Assembly (NCBI GenBank): GCA_037102815.1
Contig: BTPP01000007.1
Span: 682,001 to 746,000, forward strand
Direction of reading: 5' to 3'
Source of the DNA: Neurospora intermedia
Taxonomy: Eukaryota > Ascomycota > Sordariomycetes > Sordariales > Sordariaceae
DNA: 64,000 bases
Made by a program: the position numbers and the translations under genes. The notes beneath the pieces were generated by a model. That model searched no databases, was not told the origin of the DNA, and saw only the letters and a list, made by a program, of their open reading frames with translations. Below, one piece after another: positions 1 to 10,753 of this stretch. How positions within the stretch are numbered: position 1 is the stretch's first letter; each line of letters opens with the position of its first letter.

Positions 1-308
1 CGCCTTACCCTAGGATTATACCTATATTATAGCTAGCCTGGATATACGAAATACGACTACCCTATTATTACGACTAATAATAATAGCGCGCCGTATTAGA
101 TTGTATTAGTAAATACTTCGCTTAACCCTACTTCCTAATTGTATTTCCAATCCCCTAACCGCAGTACGTACAATAATAGTAATAATAACTAATATAATAA
201 TAGTAATAATACCGGTAGTAATAATTTATACTATAATAATAATTACCCCCCTATATAAGGAAGCTTCAAGTTAGGCAATTAATATTTATCGTTTAATAAC
301 TTTGGTAA

Positions 309-309
309 T

Positions 310-350
<41 letters not shown>
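309..350. repeat. (TAA)n microsatellite in the RIP region
   Basis: About 14 uninterrupted TAA units. It lies in the presumed gag region. RIP conversion of a CAA (polyglutamine or polyasparagine) run would give such a tract, but simple slippage is equally possible. Confidence 0.85.
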
Positions 351-351
<1 letters not shown>

Positions 352-654
352 TGTTATTACGTCCGCGCCTTCGGATAGAAAGAGGAAGAAGACTTACTAA
401 TTCTTAAGGATTAGAACTACTTCGATTACTAAATATATAATTACGATTAAGACTATAGAGACTATTACAATTAAATTGAGAACTATAATAAATAGACTAG
501 TAATTAGGGAAATAAATAAATTCCGAGTAAAAACGCCTTTGGAATAGTAAGGACCCGCTAGACGAAATTTACCTTAAGGAATTGAAATTTAATTCCCTAA
601 GTTCTAGCGTACATACAAATTCCCTCCTCCTATTTATTACCCTCTCCCAATCTA

Positions 655-1010
655 CGGTCGTATAATTTAATTCTAAAATATTTATAGATATAGGCTATAT
701 AAACCTCGCCTTTATTAATATTAATTTCGTTTAAGAAAAATAATTAAACTTCTATAAACTTCCTTAATTAAAGATATTACGTTTAATTAATAATAAGAAG
801 ACTAAAGATATTATATACTTTACTATTTTAACCGTTCGAATTAATATATATACCGAATAGATCCTCCTATTCGTAATAAAGTTCAATCCGAACAACCCTA
901 TTATTTTCGGCCTACTATAACTTAAAATCTATAACCCCTACATCAATTAAACCTCCGGCTTATTTACTTTCAATTCCTTATTTTACAACCGATTATATTT
1001 TAATAACCTC
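655..1010 (+). pseudogene. gypsy aspartic protease remnant
   Basis: In one frame the stretch reads like a retropepsin-type gypsy protease. The active-site triad appears as Asp-Ile-Gly near 684-695, where Asp-Thr-Gly is expected; the Thr-to-Ile change is one C-to-T step. It is followed by a hydrophobic stretch ending in a Phe-Gly-Leu motif near 905, resembling the second conserved part of the fold. Stop codons are scattered through it. The identification rests on pattern and on its position just upstream of the reverse transcriptase. Confidence 0.6.
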
Positions 1011-1529
1011 CTAGCTACTAAAATCGGCGGATACTATTATAGCCGCCCCAATAGACGAAGAGGATGCCTTCCGGTTATTCGGTCTTTAAAAATTAATATA
1101 CTAAATAATATTAAAATATTCTTTACTACTAATTTTACTTAATTTTATTAATAAAATAATGTCTAAATATTATATATTTATTTAAACTAATTAAAAAAGC
1201 TACTGGACAAAGATACTAATAATAATCTTAATTACTCTAAACTCTTAGATGAAGAATTCTATAATATTTTAAAAGGGATAGGAAATAAGGAAGCGTTTAA
1301 GACCAAATTAAGCCTACAATTTTATTAATTCCTTAACTTTTACTATAATAAGTAATTTCTAATATGGAAAATTAATAATAAGGATATAAATAAATTTATA
1401 AAGCCGAAAGTTTATTTATCCGAAGACGAAATTAAAGTTAAACTACTATAAAAATACTATAACCTTATTACTATCTTTATTGCCCGTACTATCGATGATT
1501 TATTGCTATTACGACTATACAATTATAAA

Positions 1530-2260
1530 ATCGACTTCGAACCTAGAAAAGACCCGCCTATTATTAAAAACCGACCGATATTTTAAACCGAACTCTAATA
1601 TATTAAGAAGTAGCTAGATAATAACTTCGATAAAGGGTTTATTCGACTATTTACCTCCTATATAGTTGTACTATTACTTCTCGCCCGGAAATCCGGCGGA
1701 GGAGTTCGGATTTATTAAAACTACTAAAGATTAAATAATATTATAATTAAGAATTGTTATTTACTCCTATTTATTTATAAAACCTTCGATTCTTTATATA
1801 ATATAAAGATTTATATAAAGTTCAATATTATCGCCGCCTTTAATAGAGTCTGTATAATTGAAGAAGACGTTTAGAAAACTATTTTTATTATAAGGTTCGG
1901 TTTGTATAAAATATTGGTAATGCCGTTTGGCCTCTATAATACGCTAAATTCTTTCTAAAACTTTATTAATAATATCCTATATAATTACTTCGACTGTTAC
2001 GCCTTAATATACTTAAACGATATTATTATTTATTCGAAGAATAAAAAAGAATATATCTAATATATTAGAATAGTCCTTACTAAATTTAATAAAGCTAACT
2101 TCTATATTAATATTAAGAAGTGTAAATTCTATATATAAAAGACTAAATATTTAGGACTGATTATTATTATATATAGTATTAAAATAGACCCGGAGAAAGT
2201 AAAAACTATAATTAAGTAGGAACCTTTAGGAGGAGTAAAAAATCTATAAAAATTCTTCGG
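1530..2260 (+). pseudogene. gypsy reverse transcriptase remnant
   Basis: Despite many TAA/TAG codons the frame keeps the reverse transcriptase landmarks in order: a KGFIR-type motif near 1633, a conserved VMPFGL motif near 1918-1935, and the catalytic box near 2010-2025 as Tyr-Leu-Asn-Asp where the family has YxDD. The box is followed by an IIIYSK segment. The Asp-to-Asn change in the box is a G-to-A step, as RIP on the opposite strand gives. It is certainly inactive. Confidence 0.9.
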
Positions 2261-2419
2261 ATTCGCTAACTTCTATTAACGCTTTATAAAAGGTTTTTCG
2301 TTAATAACTAAACTATTAATAATACTATTTCGTAAAAAAAACCCTTAGAAATAGACCGATACTTACTAAACTATATTTTAAAACCTTAAAGACTCTTTTA
2401 CTAACGCAGAGATATTAAC

Positions 2420-2770
2420 CTATTTTAATTCCGCCTGTAGAATAATAATTAAAATTAACGCTTCCGATTAGGCTTCCGGAGGAGTATTATCCTAATATAA
2501 TAACGAAAACCGATTATACCCTATAGCCTATTTTTTAAATAAATATACTACTACCGAATATAATTATAAAATTTATAATAAAAAGTTCCTTACAATTATT
2601 AAAACTTTCGAAGAATAGCGCTCTAAACTTTAAAAGATTAATGCGGATAAGCTAATAAAGGTTATTACCGATTATAAAAACCTCTAATATTTTATAATAA
2701 TTAAATTATTTAATTAATAATAAGCCCGATAGTCCGAGTTCTTAAATTAATTCAATTTTCGCATTATCTA
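2420..2770 (+). pseudogene. gypsy RNase H remnant
   Basis: The reading frame contains an Asn-Ala-Ser-Asp motif followed by a Gly-Gly-Val-Leu-Ser stretch near 2455-2495. An Ala-Tyr-Phe segment, a Tyr-Asn-Tyr-Lys-Ile-Tyr segment and a Thr-Asp-Tyr-Lys-Asn-Leu motif near 2668-2685 follow. This is the spacing of the RNase H domain in gypsy pol. Stops stand where Gln or Trp codons are expected. Confidence 0.85.
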
Positions 2771-3089
2771 CCGACTAAGTACGTAAACTATTAGACCCAA
2801 CGCCCTAAACCGCCGCCTAAGTAATTCCCCCGCTTCTAAACGTAATATATCTAACGATTATATTATAAAACAAATAATCCGAATCCTTACGGACGATAGA
2901 CTATTACTAAATATAATACTTATACGTATTTACGCCCTAAATATTTCCTAACCCCTCGAAGTCTATATTGAAACTACTTATAATACTTCTAAGGATACTT
3001 AGGATATAATATCTACCCTCCTATATACTAATAATTAGCCTACTAAATTTAAATATACTATTCGGGTGCCCTTTACCGAATACTCTATA

Positions 3090-4200
3090 TATAACGGTCG
3101 TATTTATTAATAGGATAGACTATTTATATTACCGAATAATATACTAAAGCTCTAAATTATATATTAATATTATAGCCTTCCTACGGCCGGTTATTTAAAT
3201 AATATAAAAATATACGAACTTATCCGAAGATACTATTAATAGCCTAATATATATAAAGAAATTATAATATTCGTATATATCTACTATATATACCAACGGT
3301 CGAAGCTATTATATAAACGATTAACCGGTTACCTCTAACTATTAGGAGTACCCTTTTAATTATAAATAGAAATCTATATTAATTATATCGGACTACTACC
3401 CCTTTATAAAAAGAATAGTGTTATATATTTATATATCCTCGTAATCGTTAATCGCCTAATTAAAATATAATATTTTATACCTTACTAGACGGTTAGTACG
3501 GACGAGTTCGTTAATCTATTTATTAAACGAATTTTCTACCTATACGGAATACCTTAAATAATAATATTTAATAGAGGGAATATATTTAATAATATATTAA
3601 TATAACGTTTATTAAAACGATTAGGATTTAAATATTAAATATCTATTACCCGTTACCCGTAGATTAACGGCCAGTCCGAAATTGTTAACGTCGCTTTAGA
3701 ATAGTTCCTTCGTAATTTTATATTAAAAATAAAGAATAATTAAATTAACTAATTACCTTTCACTAAATTTATAATTAATAATTACGTATTAAAAACGACC
3801 TAAGTATCCTCGTTTTATACTAATTATAAATTTAACCCTTTAATTAGAATTGAATTATTAATTCCTAAAGTTATTTAGAATATAGATAATAGTAAGAGAA
3901 TTGCTAAAATCGATAATAGGGTCTAATATATTAAAACAACCCTCGAAATACTAAAAAACAATATATATAAAATTATAGAATAATATTAAATATAAGTAAA
4001 CGTAAACTAGAACAATATACCTAAATACTATATCGGAAATAAAGTATAGTTAAAAGTAGAGAATTTTAATAAATTGGATTTTAAATAGATAGGCCCGTAC
4101 AAAATCCTAAAGGTCTACCTATACGTATATATATTAAGATTGCCCCGGGCTATAGGTTTAATTATATACCCGGTATTTTATATTTTATAATTATAATTTG
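3090..4200 (+). pseudogene. gypsy integrase remnant
   Basis: An HHCC-type zinc-binding region is discernible around 3110-3310. The DDE core follows, with the His-Gly-[Ile/Met]-Pro segment near 3545 and the Gly-Gln-Ser-Glu-Ile-Val-Asn motif that carries the catalytic Glu near 3669-3690. The C-terminal part has a Leu-Asp-[Phe/Trp]-Lys-x-x-Gly-Pro-[Tyr/Phe] motif near 4075-4100, typical of gypsy integrases. RIP stops break it throughout. Confidence 0.88.
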
Positions 4201-4225
4201 AGAGGAAAGGTTTTCCGGGATAAAC

Positions 4226-4472
4226 TAATAATAAAGACCTACCCTCTAACCCTATCCCGCCCTTACCCAATTAGAATGCTCCTACGCTACCTCTAATATT
4301 ATTACTAATTTATTTACTATTACCTAACTAGTATACTCTTATATTACCCTTAGTAATATTATTATATTACCCGCCGCTACCCAATAATAAAGACCTACCC
4401 TTATTTAACTAGAGCGTTCCTACGCCGCCCCTAATACTATTACTAATTTATTTACTATTATTTAACTAATAC
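4226..4472 (+). repeat. Diverged direct repeat in the proline-rich linker after integrase
   Basis: Copy one is about 4226-4335 and copy two about 4383-4472. Both begin AATAATAAAGACCTACCC and both contain a shared CTAATATTATTACTAATTTATTTACTATTA-like block, with scattered differences. They lie in the pol frame downstream of integrase and encode Pro/Leu/Thr-rich sequence, so this looks like an internal duplication inside the polyprotein that predates RIP. Confidence 0.7.
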
Positions 4473-4499
4473 GCCCCGCCCCTAACGCCTCTACTAAAA

Positions 4500-5265
4500 T
4501 TAAAATAAAGAGTATCGGTATACTTTAAATATAATTATTATAAAAGGATTTTTATTAGTAAAGAGGCTTTAGAAGATTATATAACCGTAAAAGTAATAAT
4601 ATATTTAAATTACCCTATTTATAGGAAGGAATAGGGAAGTAAGAATAATATATTAACCTACCTAAACTATATTTATAACGAATAGACGTATAATAATTAT
4701 AGAGTCCAATACTACGAAAAGGAGAAATGGAATAAGTATAAACGGACCTACGACCCTATACAATTTCAATACTAATATATACTATACAATTTAAAGTAGA
4801 AGAGGGTCCGCCCGTAGGAAATATATATAGTATAGGTTTATAGTATAATATTCCTATACAATAAATATCCAGTACAGTTTCAATCTACCGATAGGCTTAC
4901 CGGACACTAGAATCGGCTATATACTAAGATATAATATAAAGACTGCCCGATAATATTAGAAGGTACTATACAATTAATATAATATAGGATATATACTTAT
5001 AATAATAAACGGTAGATATATAATATTTATAATAATAATATCCTATATAAAAGTAAAGGAGGACTAGCCGCCTATATTAGAAAGTACTACTCTGAGGGAG
5101 GAAAGGCTCTAATAAAAGTAATATAATTAAAAAAAATAGAAGACGAAATAGTATATAAAGATTATAGAAAATCGTATATAGGAAAGAATAATTTATAAAT
5201 TTATCGCTAGAGGTATTACTGGGCTATAACGGCTATTCAAGACGAATAGCGCTTTAGAGAGGGGA
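4500..5265 (+). pseudogene. C-terminal continuation of the pol frame, function unknown
   Basis: After the proline-rich linker the integrase frame runs on for about 255 codons, up to the polypurine tract. It is rich in Lys, Tyr, Glu and Asn. It has about 18 stops, all TAA or TAG, while the next frame over shows more stops in the part I compared. I do not recognise a chromodomain. It could be a C-terminal pol domain or a separate third frame. Because RIP removes TGA and makes TAA/TAG in every frame, the case for coding is only moderate. Confidence 0.4.
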
Positions 5266-5400
5266 GTACTATTAGGGATCTACCCAACCGTATATATTTA
5301 TAGTTAGACTCTTCCCCCTTCTACTTCTATAGCTCCTCGTACTACAATGATTATTTGTACCTACCTACAAGGTTGGAGTACCTTCTACGATCCCTTACCA
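5255..5400 (+). repeat. Polypurine tract and probable 3' LTR
   Basis: A purine tract (AGAGAGGGGAG, 5256-5266) is followed at 5270 by TATTAGGGATC. At 5389-5400 stands GATCCCTTACCA, which gives an inverted GGGATC/GATCCC pair around a segment of about 131 bp. This fits a short LTR whose start would have been TG before RIP. CpA is present again inside this segment, so the RIP footprint ends close to the tract. Without the 5' LTR for comparison the ends are a guess. Confidence 0.4.
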
Positions 5401-6351
5401 CATAGTACTTCCTAGAAAGTCACGCCGTAACAGTTAAGACCAGAAAAAAATCCTAACTCCTTCGTATCCCTTTCATTCTACCTAGGTAGTCTATGTACAT
5501 AGAGGTACTCTTTCGAGATCGTGAACACCCCCCAACCACCCCTTATAGAAGAACGATAGGTATGGACGCCTATATGTACATAGACACATACTGCGTACGT
5601 CTTGATAGGTTTAGCCAAAATTCGTCACTAGGTACCGTCTGGCTGACGGAGGTAAGTAAATTAGCATGTAGATAGGTTACTGTTCGGGCCACGGCAGCAT
5701 CCAATGTAAGTAGAGGTAGGCTTCTACCTAGCGGCAATGCGACGTTCGGAAGGAAGAAAGACAGAAAGAAAGAAAGAAAGGAAGAAAGCGGAATGTTCCA
5801 TGTCGGCGGCCTCCGCGGACGAAATAGAGAGAGGATTAAAAGCTAGGGGATGGCGTGATACTAATATCCTTCGTCAGTCAAACGGTGCTACGTAGGTGCC
5901 TAAGTAGAGGTACAGTACTTAGAGGCAGGTACTCTTCGGATAAATAACAGTGATGTCAAAATAGAGGTATGTAGGTAGTATTGTAAACGGTGTAAGACTC
6001 GCTTGTCAAGATAGGTAGGTACATCCATACTGACTGCATCGGCGAACGGGTTGCCAGATTGGGGGAGATGTTGCGATGTCACTTTCTTCTGTTTTTTTTT
6101 GGCCTCATTCCTCTCTAACGAGATTTGTCTGGATGATACCGATTCACGCGCCGAAGTTCTACAAGCCAATCATTTGCTTGTGGAAGTCATATATGTTTTC
6201 GGATTCGGAAAAGAATACCAGACTCTATTTCCAAGGAAAGGCCAATTTGATAGCATGTGAAACAAGAACTCTATATCGGCCTCTTAATGGTATAACATTT
6301 TGATGGACCTTCCCAGGAAAAAGACTGAAAACGCTCTACAATTCAAGGTGG
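5401..6351. other. Intergenic, no supported gene
   Basis: Normal base composition returns here. A GAAA/GAAG-rich run lies at about 5752-5788. Several short overlapping frames of 60-90 codons exist but none resembles a protein or shows splice logic. The right end (about 6270-6351) is probably the 3' UTR of the RTT106 gene. Confidence 0.6.
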
Positions 6352-7933
6352 TTATTCTTCACCCTCTAATCCCTCGCCCATATCCTCATCTTCATCCTCA
6401 TCACCCTCTCCTTCGCCATCCTCCTCCTCCTCATCAGAACTCGACCCTGAGCCTTCACTCTCCCCTTCACTACCCGGATCATAATCCTCCTCCTCCTCAT
6501 CTTCCTCATCCTGTAACCTCTGCTCCTCTTCCTTCTGCGCCCTCTCCAGCTCCGTCAACCCATCATCAGCCTCACCGCCCTCACCACCCTCGCCTTCTTC
6601 GCCATTGGCCGCAGCCTTCTTCGCATTCTCCGCCAGCTGCTTCTTCGCCTTCCTCTGTTCCGCCATGCTGCGATCCGCCAGCCCGTGTCTCCTTACATAA
6701 CTCTGATCAATCCCTGCATAATCCTCCTGGTCCAGCATGCTGAACTCAATCTCCTGTCCTCCCTCTTCACTCCCTTCTCCTCCTTCCAGCTCCACCACTA
6801 TGTTAAACGTTCTTTGCAGCACGCTCGTATAACTAACCGCCACAATCTTGTCCAGCGGCAAAAAGAGCAATGGTTTCTTGAACCCCCACAGGATGCCCGT
6901 CGGCAAAAAGAACAGAAACCCGTCCTTGCTGCCGCGGAACGCCTTGACGTGCACCGCCTTCTCCTGCGGGCGGTACGCCTGGCGCGCCACCGAGTGGAAT
7001 ACCTTGGGGTCGGACGACACGAGCTCGCACGCGTGGTTGCCCGCCGCGTGCAAAGACGTTGTCAAAGCCCAGTGGAAGAGTGTCGCGTAGCTGTCGGAGA
7101 TGGGGGCGGCGGCGGCGGCGGACGGACCAGTGATGGTGCCTGGCTTGGGCGCGGTGGAGGGGATGGTAAACACGAGTGGCTCGAGCGGCGCAGTGGATTG
7201 TTGTTGGGTCTGCTGGTCGGCGGATTGTTGGGATTTGGTTGTTGGTAGGTAGCTGTTGCGCGGCAGGAGCACGTAGTTGTGTTGGACCTGGGATTTGTCG
7301 GGTACGGGGAGGTAGAAGGCGTGTTCTGTTTTGTGTGGAAACCTGTTAGCAAATGATTATCTTCTTCGTGTTGAAATGAATGGAAATACGAACCAATGTC
7401 TTTCCATGGGTACACAATGCCTTGTACAGGCACCGGAGAGCCTGAAGCACGAGCGTAGAGAAAGTTCTTGGTAAAGCATAAGTCGTACTTCTTGCGCTGG
7501 GGTACAGAGACGGAAATGTCCTTGATCTCTAGGAGTACTGGCTCGGCGGCGGCGGCGTCTGCACCGAGCACTGCTGCTTGTGAGCCCGCAATCGGGTGAG
7601 CTGCGCCATTGTGACCGCTTGTTTGTGCTTCGACACGCCTCCTCTTGGTGGCTGGTTCTTCGGATGTGTTGTCCGCTATCCTCTCGTACACGAAAGATGC
7701 GATGTTGTTGAAAAGATCGATGCGCGCGGGAGAGTCTATATCAGACAAGGTGCCATCCACATTAGCCAACAGGTACAAAGCTATTGTGAGACTGGTCACA
7801 AACTGCTGGCTATAATTCTGACCAGGTCGTAAAAAAAGAGAAACACACCAGCAGCTTCTTGAATGCCCTTCAAAATGTCGGGTCGGCTTTGGAACACGAG
7901 TCCCAGCAGCTGGGAATCGAGGTTGGCTGCCAT
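6352..7933 (-). CDS. rtt106: Histone chaperone RTT106
   Basis: This is a homologue of Rtt106, the nuclear chaperone that binds new H3-H4, including H3 acetylated at K56, during replication-coupled nucleosome assembly and silencing. Three exons fit: 7849-7933, 7390-7735 and 6352-7342. They are joined through a 113-base intron (GTGTGT...ATAG) and a 47-base intron (GTATTT...ACAG), giving 473 residues with all phases consistent. The N-terminal part is the family's dimerisation region (residues 1-60). A KRRR basic patch lies near residue 75. The middle holds the double PH-like fold (about 110-360), with recognisable [15 protein letters not shown] and [20 protein letters not shown] stretches. The last 100 residues are nearly all Asp/Glu/Gly/Ser, the usual acidic tail of a chaperone. 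The start is the first ATG of exon 1. Confidence 0.88.
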
Positions 7934-8532
7934 AGCAGCGGTTATGGAAGTAGCCTGATTATGGAAACAGCCAATTGAGGGTGTCGTAGAAAGGAAAGAA
8001 ATTGTTCGTGTGATGTTCAATGACTTAATTATGCGAGCTCGACAGAATTGACAATGCAATGGCGATATCTGCGCGAAAGGTGTATTGTTTTCCGTGTTCT
8101 GGGTTTGAATTGGCGTTCGTTACGTCAGCTTTTGACGCGTAAATGACTTGCTCTATTCCCTGTATGCAGGCGAGTGTTACTTCGGCTGCTACAAGGGTTA
8201 GGGTACAAGCTTCATCACCATGTGAACGATGCCTGAATCTTCCTGGATCTCAACCGGACAGATTTGGGAGCAATCAGGGGTTCGGAAAGCCAAAGTAAGA
8301 TATGGCTTTGAATTGAATAAACAAAGCTTTTATGTTCAACACTATAGCGCATCATAAATCCCATGCTACAAGTTGCCGCTATGTCAAGATCCTTTTAAAC
8401 CCATAACGCTTCATCATGTCCCAGTTCATAGCTATTGTACACCGTAAAATCGCAGCATTTTGTCCGGCTGCGTGCAAAACTCCATTAGATCCCTGATACA
8501 CAAAAAAAACACGGACTGTCCAGACTCATCAT
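7934..8532. other. RTT106 upstream region and lyase 3' region
   Basis: About 600 bases between two genes read in the same direction. It must hold the RTT106 promoter (left part) and the argininosuccinate lyase 3' UTR (right part). I see no further coding or repeat signal. Confidence 0.6.
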
Positions 8533-10039
8533 CTAGGCAATCATGGACTTGAGAACCTGGATTTGCTCCTGGACGCAAGCCTTGCTGGTGCCGCCCTTGG
8601 CAGAGCGCATCTCAACGCTCTTCTCATAATCAAACACCTTGGAGATATCCTCCTCGAAGCGGGCATCGATACCCTTGAGCTGCTCATATGAAAGCTTGTC
8701 CATGGGAATACCGGTCTGCTCCGAGAGGGCAACGCAGCGGCCAGAGATGTGGTGAGTCTCGCGGAAAGGAACACCCTTGCGGACCAGGTAGTCAGCAAGG
8801 TCGGTTGCGAGCATGAAGGGGTCCAAGGACTCCTTCATCTTCTCGGGCTGGATGCTGAGGGTAGCCAGGACACCGTTGGCGATTTGGATGCTGTCAGAGA
8901 CAGTCTTGACATGGTCGAGCATGGGTTCCCAGCTCTCCTGGAGATCCTTGTTGTAAGTGCTGGGAATGCCCTTCTGGGTCATCATGAAGCCAGCCATGTG
9001 ACCGAAAGCCCTTCCGGCCTTACCCCTAAGCAGCTCGAGACTGTCGGGGTTCTTCTTCTGGGGCATGAGTGAGCTGCCGGTAGAGTAGGCATCCGCCAGC
9101 CTGACGAAGCCGAATTCGCTAGTAGAGTAGATGATGAGATCCTCGGACCAGCGAGAGATGTGCTGCATCAACATGGAACCCCACTGGAGGGTCTCGGCAA
9201 CAAAGTCACGGTCGGCGACAGCGCCCATGGAGTTCCAGAGGAGGCCATCGAAGCCAAGCTCCTTGGACATCATCTCACGATCAATGCCGAAGGGGTTACC
9301 GGCAAGCGCACCGCAACCGAGAGCGCTGCGGTTGACGCGCTTGATCACCTCGCGCAAACGCTCGAGATCGCTAGCGAAAGCGAAGCCGTAGGAGAGCATC
9401 CAGTGACTCCAACGGACGGGCTGAGCGCGCTGCAAGTGGGTGTATCCGGGCATGATGACATCGATCTCCTGCTCGGCGCGGGCAGCAGTGACATTCAGGA
9501 AGTCCTGAAGGTGCTTCTCGATCTTGCGAAGCTCGTCGCGGAGCCACATGCGCATATCGGTAGCTACCTGCTCGTTACGAGAGCGGCCGGTGTGAAGCTT
9601 GCCAGCAACATCCTTTCCAATGATCTCGCCGAGACGACGCTCATTGGCAGTGTGGATATCCTCGTCGACACCGGGGACAATCTTGAAGGTACCGTCCTCC
9701 CACTCCTTCTTGACAGCCAGGAGACCCTGCTCTAGCTTGTTGAATTCGTCCTGTGTGATGATGCCGGCCTTGGCGTTGGCGCGCGCAAAGGCAATGCTGC
9801 CGGTGATGTCCTGGGCGAAGAGGGCACGGTCGAAGTGAATGGACTCGTTGTACTGGACCATGAGGGGGTCGAGGCCGCCTGCGAGCGTTTATATTAGCTT
9901 ATGAGCTCTCCCATTGTGTTATGAAGCACTGCTATACAGCATCCAAGAAGTCAAAGAGAAGAGAAGAGAGCGCTCGAAGCATACCGGTAAAGCGACCTCC
10001 CCAGAGCATGTTCTCGGTGGGCTTGGCCTGTCCACTCAT
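8533..10039 (-). CDS. arg-10: Argininosuccinate lyase
   Basis: It splits argininosuccinate into arginine and fumarate, the last step of arginine synthesis, in the cytosol. There are two exons. A short first exon (9985-10039) encodes [19 protein letters not shown] 106-base intron (GTATGC...GCAG) follows, then exon 2 (8533-9878). The product has 466 residues, the normal family length. Visible family motifs are HTGRSRNEQ (residues 114-122), YTHLQRAQP (164-172) and the fumarase-superfamily signature [12 protein letters not shown] (286-297), which carries the catalytic Ser. The N-terminal WGGRF motif is only complete when exon 1 is joined, which fixes the splice. The gene is divergent from the VFA1-like gene, and the shared promoter has a perfect TGACTCA box, the CPC-1/Gcn4 site of general amino acid control. 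The gene name follows Neurospora usage. Confidence 0.96.
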
Positions 10040-10753
10040 GATTGCGTGACCTTGGACCGGATTGTGGCTGTCAATTGGGATGAAGTTGGTGGGTACGAGC
10101 TTGCCGTCGCTTGAAGTTCGAGCTGCGGAACGGTTTGCAATGGAAAAGGGAAACGTGAGTTTGACAGATGTAGAAGAAGACTGGAGAGGAAACGCAGAGA
10201 AACAAACACAACAGGAATAAATAAATAAAAAAAAAGTTAGTCAACAGCGGACGCAAGGTACGTCGGGTTTGTACCCGCCGAACATCGCTGGATGACTCAA
10301 TTGCGTCGGCACTCCAAGGTGGAGGGGAGCTCTTTTACTGGACCGGCACCTCCCGACAGCGATAACGCTCACTGAAGCTCCCAGTATCAGCCCTACGGCG
10401 GGAGGCACAGGGACCACGGCAACGGCTTAGCGCAATTGAAAACTGATAAGCTTCCCCGCGATGGAGCGGGAGAGCTGTGGACGACTCCACTCAGGTACAG
10501 TCACAGTGGAGGCGCGGGGATTGGGAGCTCCATCTTATGACTCCGATGAGTATGTAACCCTAACCCCCGACCAGCTCTGTCTGTGAATGTTGGCAAGTGA
10601 CGACGGCTCGGCTTGAGATGATTCCTTGGCTGGCAGCTGAACCCCGCGTCACTCACTATCAGCCGTCCATGTCAACTGCCTTCAAGTCCATTCAACACGA
10701 GACACAACGAACCGCCCTCATCATCATTATCTATCTGTTAATAGCAAGCGAGC
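10040..10753. promoter_or_regulatory. Divergent promoter with a CPC-1/Gcn4-type box
   Basis: The region between the lyase start and the VFA1-like start holds TGACTCA at 10293-10299, about 255 bases upstream of the lyase ATG. A one-mismatch copy (TGACTCC) stands at 10538-10544. In fungi bZIP activators of the Gcn4/CPC-1 type bind TGA[CG]TCA and induce amino acid genes on starvation. The link to the lyase is inference from position and pathway. CT-rich sequence next to the lyase start on the minus strand suggests its transcription start region. Confidence 0.6.

Larger units (their letters stand above)
1..5400 (+). mobile_element. RIP-degraded Ty3/gypsy LTR retrotransposon, 5' part outside the window
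   Basis: The stretch is extremely AT-rich and has almost no CpA or TpG, while TpA, TAA and TAG are in excess. This is the product of C-to-T change at CpA on both strands (RIP), a genome defence known in Neurospora. No open frame survives. Reading through the stops on the + strand gives, in order, an aspartic protease, reverse transcriptase, RNase H and integrase. Integrase after RNase H is the Ty3/gypsy order. Upstream of the protease (1 to about 650) lies what should be gag, but I cannot recognise it. No copy of the putative 3' LTR is seen at the left edge, so the 5' LTR is probably outside the window. All parts are dead as coding sequence. Confidence 0.93.

Noticed and set aside
5900-6303. 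Overlapping frames of 69-89 codons on both strands
   Set aside because: No protein motif, overlap on opposite strands and proximity to simple repeats. They look like chance frames.
6300-6743. Pro/His-rich frame of 147 codons on the + strand
   Set aside because: It is the antisense shadow of the acidic tail of RTT106; GAG/GAT runs read backwards give Pro and His.
7736-7848. A 31-base intron (GTGTGT to GGTCAG) in RTT106
   Set aside because: Too short. The later acceptor ATAG at 7736-7737 gives a normal 113-base intron and the expected residues after the N-terminal helix.
9160-9735. Frame of 191 codons opposite the lyase
   Set aside because: Shadow of a strongly conserved gene; GC bias at third codon positions keeps the opposite strand open.
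10040-10140. In-frame extension upstream of the lyase ATG (open for about 35 codons)
   Set aside because: No upstream ATG was found in the open part, and the lyase already has normal length with its N-terminal motif.
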